Assembly: GCA_963933885.1 (NCBI GenBank)
Contig: CAWVWF010000026.1
Coordinates: 1-24,730 of the forward strand
Reading direction: 5' to 3'
From: CAWVWF01 sp963933885
GTDB taxonomy: Bacteria; Bacteroidota; Bacteroidia; Flavobacteriales_C; GCA-002722245
DNA length: 24,730 bases
The position numbers and the translations under genes are program-made. Within the stretch, counting starts at the first letter, position 1, and the number at the start of each line of letters is the position of its first letter. Positions 23,811 through 24,730 of the stretch are shown one piece after another. The notes beneath the pieces were generated by a model that was given only the letters and a program-made list of their open reading frames with translations, was not told the DNA's origin and ran no database searches.

Positions 23811-24730
23811 TTATCTTTTTACAAACTGAATCCTATCTGTACTATTATCTTCTAATGACACAACTTCCAGGTAGTAATTACCTGAGCTCAGTTCATCAAT
23901 ATTTAAAATATCAATAGATGATTTTAACTCAACTATTTTAACAATCATTCCTAGGTTGTTGTATATATTAACAATTGAATGATCAACATTTACAAGGTTT
24001 ATATTAAGAATTCCAACTGTAGGGTTCGGGAAAACTTCTCCAATTAACTTACCGGAAATTTCATTTTCTCCTACCATATATTGTTTTTCTACAATGATAT
24101 CTCCGCCATCAGGAATAGCATTAAAAACAATCTCGTCACCCACAGTATTATAACTCAATGCAACTCCATCTTGTTTTACACCCAAAACAATCTTGTCTCC
24201 ATACTTTAAATGAATTGTTAATGGATGATCAAAGATCACATCATTTAAAGTATCAGTTAGCTCCAACACTCACTCTGTACCATTTTCATATTTAGAACTT
24301 AGTACAGAAACCCTTCTTTCTCGGTGATACTTGATTGCATCTTGAAAATTAGAATGCCATACTTTACCGTTACAAGCCGCTACAATATTATCTAAATATT
24401 GCTCGTGATCACTAGATATTATTGCATGCCACATTACGGTCATCAATCCACCATTCTGTAATAAATTATCAACTTCAGCTTGAATTTTCGGTTTTAAAAA
24501 ATGCTCTGCAATTGTTGGAATTTGAAAATAATCATCTTCGTTTGCTCCAAATTCATAAAGCCAATTAGGGTTCCACCCCCAAGAACCAGTCCCGGGTAAT
24601 CCCGCATCTCTTGCACCTATGTGATGCTTTTTAATTTCATGGTGGGATTTACGCATACCCATCTCATGTGTGGTTTCGATACTGCTTACGTGCGAAAAGA
24701 CTTATATATCTACCTGTTTTCCAATAGCCC
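23811..24730 (-). pseudogene. T9SS-secreted polysaccharide deacetylase, interrupted by in-frame stops (5' end beyond window)
   Basis: One continuous minus-strand frame carries a deacetylase-like part and a sorting domain, but is broken by TGA at 24272-24270 and TAA at 24704-24702. The first part has a His-rich stretch (MGMRKSHHEIKKHHIGARD), GLPGTGSWGWNPNW, then GGLMTVMWHAIISSDHEQYL and VWHSNFQDAIKYHRERR. This is the C-terminal layout of NodB-type polysaccharide deacetylases (HG/HA motif, W-x-x-x-F-x-x-A-x-x-Y, R). After the TGA come LTDTLNDVIFDHPLTIHLKY and a beta domain usual in these proteins. It ends in a T9SS sorting domain (GEVFPNPTVGILNINL to SSGNYYLEVVSL). The enzyme would have removed N-acetyl groups from a polymer such as chitin or peptidoglycan. 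Two short products are formally possible, but neither is complete. Confidence 0.75.

Noticed and set aside
23811..24269. A separate small gene for the sorting-domain part, with a TTG start at 24269.
   Set aside because: It is in the same frame as the deacetylase part directly upstream, begins three bases after the TGA, has no signal peptide, and a lone sorting domain makes no sense as a secreted protein.
20517..24272. Recoding of TGA as an amino acid (for example Trp), since two genes have an in-frame TGA and no intact gene here uses TGA as its stop.
   Set aside because: Both genes carry another disruption (a frameshift at 20325-20332, a TAA at 24702-24704), TGG is used normally for Trp, and TAA preference is expected in low-G+C Bacteroidetes. 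Decay explains it more simply.

Overview
The window looks like chromosomal DNA of a low-G+C marine-type Bacteroidetes bacterium (Flavobacteriia, perhaps near Crocinitomicaceae or Cryomorphaceae; the family is my inference). The evidence is type IX secretion system (T9SS) and gliding genes (gldJ, porP/sprF, porU, porV), secreted proteins with T9SS C-terminal sorting domains, Bacteroidetes-type -7 boxes (TAnnTTTG), and almost exclusive use of TAA stops.

Region 1 (1-11301) is T9SS. On the minus strand a porP/sprF-like gene precedes a gldJ gene that runs off the left edge. Divergent from these, on the plus strand, is a tight cluster of two full-length porU-type C25 peptidases in tandem, then porV, then ispF, with gaps of 59, 33 and 1 bp. 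PorV is the known partner of the PorU sortase at the outer membrane. The tandem PorU pair, both with intact His and Cys, is the most notable coding feature.

Region 2 (11305-15373) is housekeeping: a minus-strand operon (a membrane-anchored SRPBCC-like protein, a small two-helix membrane protein, recN) convergent on ispF, and a plus-strand saccharopine/alanine dehydrogenase-family gene closed by a clear terminator.

Region 3 (15431-24730) is accessory. It has small lipoproteins of unknown function, a three-gene minus operon (a TonB-C-like protein, a lipoprotein, a DUF1826/dioxygenase-like protein), a repeat-built chitin-binding-like T9SS cargo, a lysozyme-like T9SS cargo, two decayed genes (a two-helix membrane protein, and a T9SS polysaccharide deacetylase at the right edge), and several intergenic repeats. 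The repeats include a palindromic family (ends GTACTT...AAGTAC) with three copies or relics at gene 3' ends, a pair of diverged direct repeats around a small lipoprotein gene, and a 262-bp inverted-repeat-bounded island with G+C-rich hairpins and an orphan minus-strand terminator.

Functionally, the sorting domains on the region 3 proteins would send them through the system partly encoded in region 1. I see no CRISPR array, rRNA, tRNA, prophage or intact transposase.
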